The translations under genes and the position numbers were made by a program. 64,000 bases of DNA, from the NCBI GenBank assembly GCA_004293815.1, contig RDZD01000020.1, positions 27,589 through 91,588 on the forward strand, written 5' to 3'. Position 1 is the stretch's first letter. Every line of letters starts with the position of its first letter. Below are positions 17,714 through 26,702 of this stretch, piece after piece. Below the pieces are notes generated by a model, which worked only from the letters and a program-made list of their open reading frames with translations, did no database searches and was not told the DNA's origin. Source of the stretch: Cytophagales bacterium. GTDB lineage: Bacteria > Bacteroidota > Bacteroidia > Cytophagales > Bernardetiaceae.

Positions 17714-18769
17714 TTATGGAAACAAAAAGCTATTAGGACCTATGCCAGTAGATACTTCCTTGAGTTTTGTGCCGTCTTTGCGGTATACCAATACGCGATT
17801 GTTGGCAGGGTTGGCAAAATTGGCTGCACCCAACAAAATATCGTCTTGAGCACTTACCCCAAGTCCATAAAAATCACCACTCACTAACTTTCTGGGTGCA
17901 GTCTCGCCAATTTTGAGACAATAAAGACCGTCTGAGAATAACCAGTAAATCGTTTCTTTCGCTTTATCAATGGCCAAACGTCCACGGATATTGTTACTGC
18001 CAGCGTCTAGAGCAACGTTGGTTTCTATAGTTCCGCTTGTTGGTTCTATTTGAAGCAAAGCACCTTTGGGGCTATTAAAAGACGCATCAAAACTAAAGCA
18101 GATAATCCATAGTTTGTTGCTTTTGTCCAATACCATTTGGTAAGGGCTGTGTGGCGCGGTGCTGATGGTGCCAGTTTTGACATCGTTAGCTGCATCATAA
18201 ACAAAGATACTGGTTTCAAAGCTATTGCCCACAAATACTTTATTGGCCAAAGCCTGTATAAATTCCGTACCAGCTCCACATTCTATCTGCTTGACTATGC
18301 TGTTTGTTTTCAAATCCAAAACCATCAATTTAGGCTGAATAGCACCCGTAAAATCGCTCCATGCGCTCAGATAGGCTTTATTTTCGCTCACTTTAGCAAT
18401 GTAGCGCGGGTTTGGAATAGGCGTTTTAAAGCTTGTCACACTCTTAAAATCAGAACTCTTGACCACTTCTACGGTAGCAGAATTGTTGAGTACCAAATAA
18501 GTCAAATCTCCATTTCGGAGCGCAGATTGCAAGACATCTCCTGTGGGCCGCGCATTGGCTTTGAAAAAGATATCGCTAGCCACGGTGTCATAATTGCTGC
18601 TCAAAGCGTTTAAAGAGGCCGTATTTTTGCCAAAAGCACCTTCGTTAAGCACCAAAATATTATTCTGGTAGCCTACAAGGTCAGAATCGTTTTCTTTGTT
18701 ATTACAAGAAAATACTAGGAGAGAAATGAGGGCTAATAAAGCCATCGGTTTTACTGATAAAATACGCAT
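17714..18769 (-). CDS. BtuG-like cobalamin-binding surface lipoprotein (beta-propeller, DUF5074/YncE-like)
   Basis: A 351-residue lipoprotein (lipobox VFSC, lipidated C22) followed by repeated beta-propeller blades of about 45 residues, for example VLNEGAFGKNTASL, YLVLNNSATVEVV, VFVGNSFETSIFVYD and LLGAANFANPANNRVLVY. This is the DUF5074/YncE-like family that includes BtuG, a surface lipoprotein that captures vitamin B12 and passes it to the TonB-dependent receptor BtuB in Bacteroides. The assignment is strengthened by the cobalamin riboswitch in its 5' leader (18968-19106, same strand). No btuB, tonB or cobalamin ABC genes are adjacent, which is unusual. The start is well placed for the signal peptide. 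The lipid anchor and the family suggest exposure on the outer membrane. Confidence 0.85.
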   Translation of the reverse strand: MRILSVKPMALLALISLLVFSCNNKENDSDLVGYQNNILVLNEGAFGKNTASLNALSSNYDTVASDIFFKANARPTGDVLQSALRNGDLTYLVLNNSATVEVVKSSDFKSVTSFKTPIPNPRYIAKVSENKAYLSAWSDFTGAIQPKLMVLDLKTNSIVKQIECGAGTEFIQALANKVFVGNSFETSIFVYDAANDVKTGTISTAPHSPYQMVLDKSNKLWIICFSFDASFNSPKGALLQIEPTSGTIETNVALDAGSNNIRGRLAIDKAKETIYWLFSDGLYCLKIGETAPRKLVSGDFYGLGVSAQDDILLGAANFANPANNRVLVYRKDGTKLKEVSTGIGPNSFLFP

Positions 18770-18967
18770 TGTCTGATTGGGTTAAAAATTCCTCATAAAA
18801 CATCAGCACACCTTGGACTCGCGTCTGAAAGCGCACATACACATGATATGTACACACACAGTCAAACCCGCCTCGTAGAGCAGATTTTTTTAAGAAATGG
18901 TTTAAAAAAGGTTTAAAAAAACATTCAGCGGATTTCTGTTTGCTCGACAGAGATGCGCTTTTATTGT

Positions 18968-19106
18968 TCCCAAGGCAGGTCTCCTGACTTACCGCCCACT
19001 CAAAACGGCCTTCCCGCAAAGCTATGCAGTGGCAGAGGGTGTTTTGTGGTTTTCGCGGCTTACAGTTGCGAGCACAGTGCTGGTTTTACACCAGCTTCCC
19101 TATTAA
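18968..19106 (-). promoter_or_regulatory. Cobalamin (B12) riboswitch
   Basis: On the minus strand, read from 19106 down to 18968, the order of conserved elements is that of the cobalamin family: TAGGGAAGCTGGTGTAAAAC, CCAGCACTGTGC, the CGCAACTGTAAGCCG stretch, GCCACTG, GCGGGAAGGCCG, and at the 3' side GTAAGTCAGGAGACCTGCCT. About 200 nt separate it from the btuG-like start codon (18769), which would hold the expression platform. In this family adenosyl- or other cobalamin binding turns the downstream gene off, so the gene should be expressed when B12 is scarce. An open reading frame drawn across it (18702-19019) is not real. Confidence 0.96.
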
Positions 19107-19306
19107 GTATATACAAACAGACGTTTATCATACACCTTAGTGGCGCAAAGATTGAATATTTCAAGTAAAAGTCCAAGTGAGAACACAAAAATAAAAGTTA
19201 CTCTCTCTGTGTTATAGCAATTGACAAGATTTTCAACCTCTACCAACATCAAAACAAACTTTGACTATACCCAGCAAGTAGCTTTTGCACTAGGTTTTCT
19301 CAAGGA

Positions 19307-19338
19307 TTTACTTTTTAGCGTAAAAGAAATTAACTTTG
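19307..19338 (+). promoter_or_regulatory. Probable promoter for the flippase operon
   Basis: TTTA at 19307-19310, 20 nt, and a perfect TAACTTTG -7 element at 19331-19338. Transcription would start near 19345, so the coding frame seen from TTG 19221 cannot begin there. This supports the GTG at 19377 as start. Confidence 0.5.
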
Positions 19339-19376
19339 CTCAAATTTTAGAGATATTTCATGTTCACAAAAGCTTT

Positions 19377-20882
19377 GTGTTAAAAAAACTACTTTCAGAT
19401 ACGGCACTTTATGGACTGAGCAGCGTTCTGGGGCGTTTGCTCAATTATTTGTTGGTGCCACTCCATACGGGTGTGTTGGCCACATCTAGCTATGGTGTGG
19501 TGTCTAAGTTTTATGCCTATGCTGCTTTTTTTAATGTGCTCTATACTTTTGGTATGGAAACAGCCTTTTTTCGGTTTTCGGCAGACAAAATGCAAGACAA
19601 ACAGGAAGTTTTCAACGTCTCTTTTACGGTCATTTTGGTAATAAGCCTTTTGAGTTCGGGCTTGTTGTATGTGTTGGCTGTGCCCGTAGCGGGTTGGATA
19701 GGAGACGCTTCACAAGCGCAATTTGTAAGATGGTTTGCAGGTATTTTTTTTATAGATGCCATTGTCATCGTTCCTTTTGCGCGCTTGCGTATGGAAAACC
19801 GCGCCAAAAAATTTGCTACCGTGCGGCTCATCAATATCGTCATGAATGTGATTCTAAACTACTTGGTGTTGTACTTTTTTCATCAGGCCGTAACAGGCGA
19901 AGGGTTTGAGTCTATCAGTGTGTTTGCAGCGCGTTTTTACTCCCCTGCCGATGCCATGTCTTATGTGTTTTTGATCAATCTCATAGCCAATGCTTTTGTG
20001 TTGCCTTTACTCATTCCAGAACTAAAAAATTATGTTCCAAAGTTCAGATTTGAGCTTTTAAAAAAGATGTTGCGCTATGGATATCCCATTGTGCTCATGG
20101 GTTTGTTTTTTTGTATCAATGAGGTGGGCAACCGTAATTTTCTAGAATGGTGGCTGCCTGAAGGTTATTACGCCGATGCCAATTCTTTGGACGCTGTGGG
20201 TATATTTTCAGCTTGCTACAAACTCTCCATCTTTATTTCTTTGGCTGTTCAGGCTTTTAAATATGCTGCTGAACCTTTCTTTTTTGGTAAGGCTGCTGAT
20301 AAAAATTCGCCCAAAGTCTTTGCTGTGGTCATGCGGTATTTTGTGATAGCCTGTACGCTTATGTTTTTAGGTGTAAGTCTCAACCTAGACACTTTACAGT
20401 ATTTTTTGAGACAAGAGAGCTACCGAGCGGCTATGGACTTAGTGCCCATCTTGCTCATGGCTAACGTCTTTTTAGGCATCTACTATAACTTAGCTGTGTG
20501 CTTTAAACTCACCGACAAAACTATTTACGGGGCTTATCTGGGTGGCTTAGGAGCTATCATTACGCTTTTGGGTAATTATAGTCTTATTCCTTTGTTAGGT
20601 TATTGGGGCTGTGCGTGGAGCACTCTGGCTTGCTATGCTTTTATGTGTGTGGCCTGTTATTGGTGGGGGGAAAAGTATTTTCCTGTTCCTTATTTTCTCA
20701 AATCGGCATTGAGCGTCATGTTTTTGGCGGCTGTGGTGGTTTGGGCTACAACATGGATAGAGATAGCAGATGTTTATATGAAATTTGGAGTTATGAATGG
20801 TTTGTTTCTAACATTTTCGGCTATCATAGTGTTCTACGAACGCAAGCAGTTTACACGCATACAAGCCAGTATGCGTACATAA
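19377..20882 (+). CDS. Polysaccharide/lipid-linked oligosaccharide flippase (Wzx/MATE-like, MurJ superfamily)
   Basis: A 501-residue inner-membrane protein with about 12-14 transmembrane helices. It opens with LKKLLSDTALYGLSSVLGRL, the usual N-terminus of Bacteroidota polysaccharide-biosynthesis flippases, which move lipid-linked sugar units across the inner membrane. I choose GTG 19377 because this puts that motif at the N-terminus and lies 32 nt after the predicted transcription start. A longer frame from TTG 19221 would add 52 residues. It starts an operon with the second btuG-like gene (17-bp gap) and nth (13-bp gap). Its sugar substrate is unknown; no glycosyltransferase genes flank it. 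Confidence 0.87.
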   Translation: MLKKLLSDTALYGLSSVLGRLLNYLLVPLHTGVLATSSYGVVSKFYAYAAFFNVLYTFGMETAFFRFSADKMQDKQEVFNVSFTVILVISLLSSGLLYVLAVPVAGWIGDASQAQFVRWFAGIFFIDAIVIVPFARLRMENRAKKFATVRLINIVMNVILNYLVLYFFHQAVTGEGFESISVFAARFYSPADAMSYVFLINLIANAFVLPLLIPELKNYVPKFRFELLKKMLRYGYPIVLMGLFFCINEVGNRNFLEWWLPEGYYADANSLDAVGIFSACYKLSIFISLAVQAFKYAAEPFFFGKAADKNSPKVFAVVMRYFVIACTLMFLGVSLNLDTLQYFLRQESYRAAMDLVPILLMANVFLGIYYNLAVCFKLTDKTIYGAYLGGLGAIITLLGNYSLIPLLGYWGCAWSTLACYAFMCVACYWWGEKYFPVPYFLKSALSVMFLAAVVVWATTWIEIADVYMKFGVMNGLFLTFSAIIVFYERKQFTRIQASMRT

Positions 20883-20899
20883 TGTTTTTAGACTAGATT

Positions 20900-21979
20900 A
20901 TGACAACACTCAAAAACCTTTTTCTTGTTACATTTTTTTGTGTATTGGGTAGCTTTGGAGTCGGTTGCAACAAAACGTCCGTAAGCCCACACGATACCTC
21001 GCCAAACAAAAACCTACCTGCTAATTTCTCGAAAGGTGCTTTTATTCTTAACGAGGGAAATTTTGGCTGGGGCGTAGCTACTGTAGACTTTTTAAGTTTT
21101 GAAAAAGACACCATTTATGCTGACATATTTGCAGTGGCCAACAATAATGCGCCTTTGGGTAATGTGGTGCAATCTATGTTACCTGCTCCCGATTGCTTTT
21201 TACTGTCTGTGAATAATTCTCAAAAGGTAGAAATTGTAAATAACAGCAATTTTAAGCGTCAAAAGACTATTAACGGCCTCAGATCGCCTCGCTATATGGC
21301 ACTTTCCAGCAATAGCGACAAGGTATTTATCACCGATTTGTATGACACAGCCCTTTCGGTGGCCGAACTTAAAAGCGGACAAGTGCTTTCTCGGATAAAT
21401 TTGGGCTTTAGTAGTGAGAAAATTGCGCGTTTTAAAGACAAAATACTGGTTTGTGCAGGAAGCTTAGACTATAAAACAGGCCAGTTTTTAGTCATTGATG
21501 AGCACTCTCAAAAAATTATTCAGCGTATAAACTTAGAAAGTATGCCGCTTGATATGACTCTGAATGGCAACACAGGCCAAGTATGGCTAGCTCTGGCTGC
21601 CTCCGATACAAAGAATGGCAGTATTTGCTGCTTAGAGTACAATACCAATTATACACTCGCGCAGCAAAGCACTTTACCAAATTTCAAACCGCGAAAAATC
21701 TGCTACGACGAGCAAGAAAAAAAGCTTTACGTATTGGCTCAAAACACAGTCTATACAACCAATACAAGCCATGCTAAACTTGAGCTTTTCCTTTCTTTTC
21801 CTTCAGCCCAAATCATTTATAACATGAGCGTAAACACCCAAAGGAAAGAGCTTTATCTAACAGAAGCACTAGATTATGTACAAAAAGGAAAACTCCTTGT
21901 TTATGACTTGGCTTCCAAGAAGCTCAAAAAAACCTACCGAGTGGGTGTGATTCCTTCAGAAATACTTTTCACAGATTAA
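20900..21979 (+). CDS. Second BtuG-like beta-propeller lipoprotein
   Basis: A 359-residue lipoprotein (lipobox GVGC, lipidated C23) of the same DUF5074/YncE-like propeller family as the protein encoded at 17714. Shared signatures include ILNEGNFGWGVATVDF against VLNEGAFGKNTASLNA, and the following TIYADIFAVANNNAPLGNVV against TVASDIFFKANARPTGDVL. It lacks a riboswitch and is embedded between a flippase and endonuclease III, so it is not under the B12 control that its paralogue has. It may bind B12 constitutively, bind another ligand, or serve a different receptor. Start and lipobox agree well. Confidence 0.82.
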   Translation: MTTLKNLFLVTFFCVLGSFGVGCNKTSVSPHDTSPNKNLPANFSKGAFILNEGNFGWGVATVDFLSFEKDTIYADIFAVANNNAPLGNVVQSMLPAPDCFLLSVNNSQKVEIVNNSNFKRQKTINGLRSPRYMALSSNSDKVFITDLYDTALSVAELKSGQVLSRINLGFSSEKIARFKDKILVCAGSLDYKTGQFLVIDEHSQKIIQRINLESMPLDMTLNGNTGQVWLALAASDTKNGSICCLEYNTNYTLAQQSTLPNFKPRKICYDEQEKKLYVLAQNTVYTTNTSHAKLELFLSFPSAQIIYNMSVNTQRKELYLTEALDYVQKGKLLVYDLASKKLKKTYRVGVIPSEILFTD

Positions 21980-21992
21980 TTCACTGGCCACT

Positions 21993-22637
21993 ATGCCCCT
22001 TGTGTTGTCTCGCAAACATAAAGCCAAAGCGATTCAGGCTATTTTAGAGGATCTTTATCCCGAAACACCCATTCCCCTAGATCATCGCGATAGTTACACC
22101 CTGTTGGTGGCAGTGCTGCTCTCGGCACAATGTACAGATAAGCGTGTGAATGAAGTGACCCCATTGCTTTTTTCAAAGGCCGCTACCCCCCAACAAATGA
22201 CGCATTTAAGTGTGGCAGAAATTCAACAAATTATACGTCCTTGTGGTCTTTCGCCCACCAAGGCCAAGGCCATACATGGGCTTTCGCATATTTTGCTAGA
22301 AAAATATCAGGGCGAAGTCCCTAAAAGTTTTGATTTGCTAGAGGAATTGCCTGGCGTAGGGCACAAAACAGCTTCGGTGGTTATGAGCCAAGCTTTTGGC
22401 GTGCCAGCTTTTCCTGTAGACACGCACATACACCGTCTGGCTATCCGCTGGGGACTCACAGCAGGTAAGAACGTCAGCCAAACAGAGGAAGACCTGAAGG
22501 CACTATTCCCCAAAAAATCTTGGAATAAGCTACATCTTCAGATTATTTTCTACGGCAGAGAGTATTGCCCAGCGCGTGGGCATGTGGTACAAAACTGCCC
22601 CATTTGCAGCGATTTTGGTGTAGAACAACCGCTTTAA
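21993..22637 (+). CDS. nth: Endonuclease III (DNA glycosylase/AP lyase)
   Basis: A 214-residue base-excision repair enzyme that removes oxidised pyrimidines and nicks the abasic site. The helix-hairpin-helix LPGVGHKTAS carries the catalytic lysine (about K124), and VDTHIHR carries the catalytic aspartate. The C-terminus differs from E. coli Nth: there are only three cysteines with spacing C-x9-C-x2-C, and the fourth cysteine of the usual C-x6-C-x2-C-x5-C cluster is missing. Related Flavobacteria have lost this loop altogether. It closes the flippase - BtuG-like - nth operon, 13 bp after the preceding gene, and converges on rny with only 4 bp between them. Confidence 0.95.
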   Translation: MPLVLSRKHKAKAIQAILEDLYPETPIPLDHRDSYTLLVAVLLSAQCTDKRVNEVTPLLFSKAATPQQMTHLSVAEIQQIIRPCGLSPTKAKAIHGLSHILLEKYQGEVPKSFDLLEELPGVGHKTASVVMSQAFGVPAFPVDTHIHRLAIRWGLTAGKNVSQTEEDLKALFPKKSWNKLHLQIIFYGREYCPARGHVVQNCPICSDFGVEQPL

Positions 22638-22641
22638 TCGA

Positions 22642-24258
22642 TTATTTAGCAAAGCTTACGGCTCTCTTTTCACGAATAACAGTTACTTTGATTTGCCCTG
22701 GATACTGCATGTCTTTTTCTATTTGCTGCGCAATTTCAAAAGAAAGTGCGTCTGCACGTTCATCATTCACGTATTCAGAGTCCACAATAACGCGAAGCTC
22801 ACGCCCAGCCTGCATCGCAAAACACTTATTTACGCCCTGATGCGCTAGAACCAGATTTTCTAAATCTTTGAGCCTCTGTATGTAAGACTCCATTGTTTCA
22901 CGTCTTGCACCTGGCCTAGAGCCAGAAATAGCATCGCAAGCCTGAACAATGGGCGAAATAAGCGAGGTCATTTCTATTTCATCGTGGTGTGCGCCAATGG
23001 CGTTGCAAACTTCGGGATGTTCGTTATATTTGATAGCCAGCTCCATACCCGCAATGGCGTGCGGTTTTTCGGTTTCTTCGGTATACACCTTGCCTATGTC
23101 GTGCAGAAGTCCTGCGCGTTTGGCCAGTTTAGCATTCAGACCCAAATCAGCCGCCATTGCACCACAAAGCTTGGCCACTTCGCGTGAGTGTTGTAGAAGA
23201 TTTTGGCCATAAGAAGACCTGAATCGCATTTTACCCACCATTTTAATCAGCTCAATGTGTAGTCCATGAACACCCAGCTCCACAGCCGTTCGCTCGCCCA
23301 ACTCCAATATTTGTTCTTCTATTTGTTTGCGTACTTTGTTTACAATCTCCTCTATACGTGCAGGGTGTATACGCCCATCCGCCACCAAACGCTCCAACGA
23401 AAGGCGGGCAATTTCTCGCCTCACAGGATCGAAGTTAGAAAGCGTAATGGCCTCTGGCGTATCGTCTACGATGATTTCCACACCTGTTGCAGCTTCTAAG
23501 GCACGTATGTTACGGCCTTCTCTGCCAATGATTTTGCCTTTTACGTCGTCGCTTTCCAAATGAAAAACTGACACACAGTTTTCTATAGCGTGCTCGGTAG
23601 CTGTGCGCTGTATGGTGGTAAGTACGATTTTTTTAGCCTGCTTAGTAGCTGTGAGCTGGGCTTCCTCCATGAGCTGCCTAATCTTTGAGGAAGCTTGACT
23701 TTTGGCCTCTTCGGTAAGTGCCTCCATGAGTTGCTTGCGCGCATCGTCGGCTTTCAAGCCCGATATGCGCTCCAGTTGTTCCACTTGCTGTGCTAGAAGT
23801 TGCTCGGCTTCTTCTATTTTTTTGGTGGCTAGCTCAAACTTTCTCTGCGCATCGCTACGAAAACTCTGTCCTTCAGCAGACTCTTTTTTGAGTTGCTCTT
23901 GGGTTTTAGCTAGAGAGGTTTCTTTTTGCTTAAGTGCGTTTTCTTTTTGTTTGAGTTTATTTTCGTAACTTTTTACGCGCTTTTCGGCTGCGTCCAAAGC
24001 TTGTCTTTTGTTTTCCTGCTCGGCCTCATGCTCGTTTTTGAGCTTGCTAAGCACCTCAGCAGCCCTAAGCTGTTCGGCTTTTTGGGTAGTTTCGGCTTTT
24101 AATCGGGCTTCTTTTTCTATCAGCTCTGCTTTTTCTTTAGCCGACTGCTCTATTTGAGCCGAAAACTTTTTGAGTAAAAAACGGTCTATGACAATCCCCA
24201 CCAGAATACTTGAGATTGCCACACCACTTATAACCATGATAACTTCAGATGTAAACAT
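22642..24258 (-). CDS. rny: Ribonuclease Y
   Basis: A 538-residue membrane-anchored endoribonuclease that initiates mRNA decay. An N-terminal membrane helix (about residues 4-25) is followed by a long charged coiled coil (about 30-205), a KH RNA-binding domain ([15 protein letters not shown]) and the HD catalytic domain ([21 protein letters not shown]). I choose ATG 24258, since the frame from 24312 adds 18 residues before the natural [16 protein letters not shown] helix. The zapA and pheT genes that often precede it in Bacteroidota are not here; a 689-bp region without genes lies upstream. Confidence 0.95.
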   Translation of the reverse strand: MFTSEVIMVISGVAISSILVGIVIDRFLLKKFSAQIEQSAKEKAELIEKEARLKAETTQKAEQLRAAEVLSKLKNEHEAEQENKRQALDAAEKRVKSYENKLKQKENALKQKETSLAKTQEQLKKESAEGQSFRSDAQRKFELATKKIEEAEQLLAQQVEQLERISGLKADDARKQLMEALTEEAKSQASSKIRQLMEEAQLTATKQAKKIVLTTIQRTATEHAIENCVSVFHLESDDVKGKIIGREGRNIRALEAATGVEIIVDDTPEAITLSNFDPVRREIARLSLERLVADGRIHPARIEEIVNKVRKQIEEQILELGERTAVELGVHGLHIELIKMVGKMRFRSSYGQNLLQHSREVAKLCGAMAADLGLNAKLAKRAGLLHDIGKVYTEETEKPHAIAGMELAIKYNEHPEVCNAIGAHHDEIEMTSLISPIVQACDAISGSRPGARRETMESYIQRLKDLENLVLAHQGVNKCFAMQAGRELRVIVDSEYVNDERADALSFEIAQQIEKDMQYPGQIKVTVIREKRAVSFAK

Positions 24259-24947
24259 ACTTTTATCGCAAAAGACGATTTTTGATAGTCCAAAAAACTT
24301 TTTGCTGAACAACTAGATAACCTAGAAAATAGCTTTTCAGGTATCTGAAAACAAGCCTTGAGCGGTTGTTCTTTACAAAGCAGAGTATAAAAGCTCTAAA
24401 AAGTTTCTTTGTGCCAGCTTATGCACTAGCAACGCCTAAAAAAATAACAAAATGAGGCCATAGGCCATAAAGAAAGCTATTTTCTCAGTATGTGTCTTTA
24501 CAATGAGTTTAAGTAATCAGTAAAATACAGTTTGCAAAGTAAACTTTAAATGTTTGAGCAAAATATTCCAAGCTATATATGTTTAAAGAACTCAAAAGCG
24601 GCTCCTTGAGATGTGCTTTCTTTTGTTAAGCAAGAATTTAATACAAATCTGTTACGGTCTTTGAATCCTCTTCTTGCCAAAAAGAGTATTCTTTTAACCA
24701 AACAGTCATGCTGCAAATATACTGTTTTTTTGAGAATTAATTCAAAAAACTGATATATTATCGCACTTTTTTAATCAGATATTGTTGCTATAGAGAATTC
24801 ATTTTTAGAAATAACTGCTCAAATTGCCTATAAATCTGATCTGAGAGAATTATTTTAAAAACTTTCATAAAAAAAAATCAATTTTATGAATTTGAGGCTT
24901 TTTTATCATCTTATAAGCAGCTAAACCTTTTAAACGAATTCAAAATC
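24259..24947. other. Long AT-rich intergenic region between divergent rny and the MuiA-like gene
   Basis: Six hundred and eighty-nine bases with no open reading frame of note. A minus-strand TATATTTG (24721-24714) with a TTTG 21 nt upstream could be an rny promoter, which would give a leader of more than 400 nt or imply a small transcript. Otherwise I see only A/T tracts. I do not see a recognisable RNA. Confidence 0.5.
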
Positions 24948-26609
24948 ATGAAAGCAAACTATTTTAAAATGAGCCTTTTTTTAATAGCTCTTTTCGTTAA
25001 TCCTTTGAGTATTTGGGCCAATACCCAGAACATAGAGCCTAAAATCAAAGAGGTGACGGTTTTTTATAATCAAGCTCAGATCCACACCGAAGCCATGACC
25101 TCACTCAAGTCGGGCACTTCTACCATCATCATGAAGGGCATTTCAGACAAAATGGTAGAAAATAGTGTACAAGTAAAAACAGAGGGTAATGGGGTCGTAT
25201 TGCTATCGGTAGTGCCACAAACCAACTTTCTTACAGAACAACACATTTCGCAGCAGGTGAGCAAACTTCGCGACTCGCTCAATATTTATCTACACAGAGG
25301 CCAACTTTTGAGCAACGAAAAGACAGTTCTTGAGAAAGAAGAAGCCATGATACTAGCCAACCAAAAGATTGGGGGGCAGGACAAAGCACTTTCAGTTATA
25401 GAAATTAGAGAAATGGCAGATTTTTATAGAGCGAGACTCACAGAAATTTATCACCTAAAGCTCAAAACTGAACAGAGTATCAGCCTCAATACCAGCAACC
25501 AAACGCGTTTGACACGTCAAATACAAGACACCCGTCAGAGCATCAAACGCCCCACCAAGGAAATTGTGCTGACATTCTTGGCCAAGTCCAGCACCAATCT
25601 TAAAATTATGCTTTCTTACCTAGTAACTGACGCAGGCTGGACACCTAGTTATGACTTGCGTGTACAGGACACTCAAAGCCCAGTGGAGCTAAATCACCGT
25701 GCCTTTGTAAGACAAAAAACGGGCGTAGACTGGAAAGATGTGATACTAAAGCTTTCTACTGCCGACCCTACACTGGGTGCTACAATGCCTATACTCACAC
25801 GTTTAGATGCAAGATTTAACAAAAAAACGTATGTTTCGCAAAATATGCGCATGAGAAGCGAAGATGCTAAAAAATCTAAAGAGAAAGATGACCTCGAAGA
25901 CCGTTCCATGAGCAAAGGAATAGACGGGTATGGATCGGCAGATATACAGGCAGGTGAGTCAGCAGCAGACTACACCGAGGTGAACAGCCAAAAAATGGCC
26001 ACCGAATTTGAAATAAAGCTGCCTTACACTGTTCTCACTGACGATAATGCCACTCTGGTAGATGTTCAAAACATAGAGATGAAGGCCAACTACACCTATT
26101 TTCTCACGCCTATTTTGGATAAAAGTGCTTTTTTGGCAGCTCAAATCACTGACTGGCAAACCTATAACCTCACTTCGGGTGATGCTAATGTTTACTTTCA
26201 GGGCACATTTACGGGCAAAACTTACCTTTCTACAGAAAACCCCACAGACACACTCATGGTTTCGTTGGGACGCGATAATCGTGTAGTGGTGGAAAGAAAA
26301 CTCCTTAAAGAACACAACAGCCAGCGTTTGATAGGACTTTACAAAAAAGAAACCAGAGGCTATGAGATTTCAGTGCGTAACAACCGAAATGAAGCCGTGA
26401 ATATCGTTCTCCGCGATGCTTATGTAGTGAGTACAGACAGCCGCATTGAAGTAGAACTTTTGAACAAAGACGGTGCAAGCACGAGCAACGAAACGGGTAA
26501 ACTAGAATGGCGTTACAGACTCAACAGCGGCGAATCGCGAACGAATAAGTTTGTTTATAGCGTGCGTTATCCCAAAGGGGAAATATTAAGCGAAGTCTGG
26601 GCCAAATAA
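24948..26609 (+). CDS. MuiA-family secreted protein (DUF4140/DUF4139)
   Basis: A 553-residue protein with a signal peptide (hydrophobic about residues 8-24, cleavage after IWA). The N-terminal DUF4140 domain opens with IKEVTVFYNQAQIHTEA, a coiled coil occupies about residues 95-180, and the C-terminal DUF4139 domain opens with VLTFLAKSSTNLKIMLSYL and contains AGWTPSYDLRV and ends in WRYRLNSGESRTNKFVYSVRYP. This is the mucoidy-inhibitor MuiA-like family, widespread and of unknown biochemical role. It is exported to the periplasm or the outer surface. The gene is alone and converges on valS. Confidence 0.88.
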   Translation: MKANYFKMSLFLIALFVNPLSIWANTQNIEPKIKEVTVFYNQAQIHTEAMTSLKSGTSTIIMKGISDKMVENSVQVKTEGNGVVLLSVVPQTNFLTEQHISQQVSKLRDSLNIYLHRGQLLSNEKTVLEKEEAMILANQKIGGQDKALSVIEIREMADFYRARLTEIYHLKLKTEQSISLNTSNQTRLTRQIQDTRQSIKRPTKEIVLTFLAKSSTNLKIMLSYLVTDAGWTPSYDLRVQDTQSPVELNHRAFVRQKTGVDWKDVILKLSTADPTLGATMPILTRLDARFNKKTYVSQNMRMRSEDAKKSKEKDDLEDRSMSKGIDGYGSADIQAGESAADYTEVNSQKMATEFEIKLPYTVLTDDNATLVDVQNIEMKANYTYFLTPILDKSAFLAAQITDWQTYNLTSGDANVYFQGTFTGKTYLSTENPTDTLMVSLGRDNRVVVERKLLKEHNSQRLIGLYKKETRGYEISVRNNRNEAVNIVLRDAYVVSTDSRIEVELLNKDGASTSNETGKLEWRYRLNSGESRTNKFVYSVRYPKGEILSEVWAK

Positions 26610-26633
26610 CTCAAAGCTGCCACTTTTTAACCG

Positions 26634-26676
26634 CGAATCCTATCTGTTGCGAATCAAGCGCGACAGATAGGATTCG
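26634..26676. terminator. Inverted repeat between convergent MuiA-like gene and valS
   Basis: Near-perfect 18-bp inverted repeat (arms 26634-26651 and 26659-26676, 7-nt loop) with one mismatch, placed 24 bp after the MuiA-like stop and 26 bp before the valS stop. There is no T-run on either side, so its action as an intrinsic terminator is unsure; it may be a bidirectional 3' end-stabilising hairpin. Confidence 0.55.
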
Positions 26677-26702
26677 TGATTGAGGTACTTTTACACCATG
26701 CG

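Noticed and set aside
18702..19019. Open reading frame of about 105 residues on the minus strand over the riboswitch
   Set aside because: It runs through the highly structured cobalamin riboswitch and into the btuG-like gene in another frame; codon content has no protein character.
18968..19106. Riboswitch as a control element for the flippase operon to its right
   Set aside because: The conserved elements read in order only on the minus strand, so the aptamer precedes the btuG-like gene and not the flippase.
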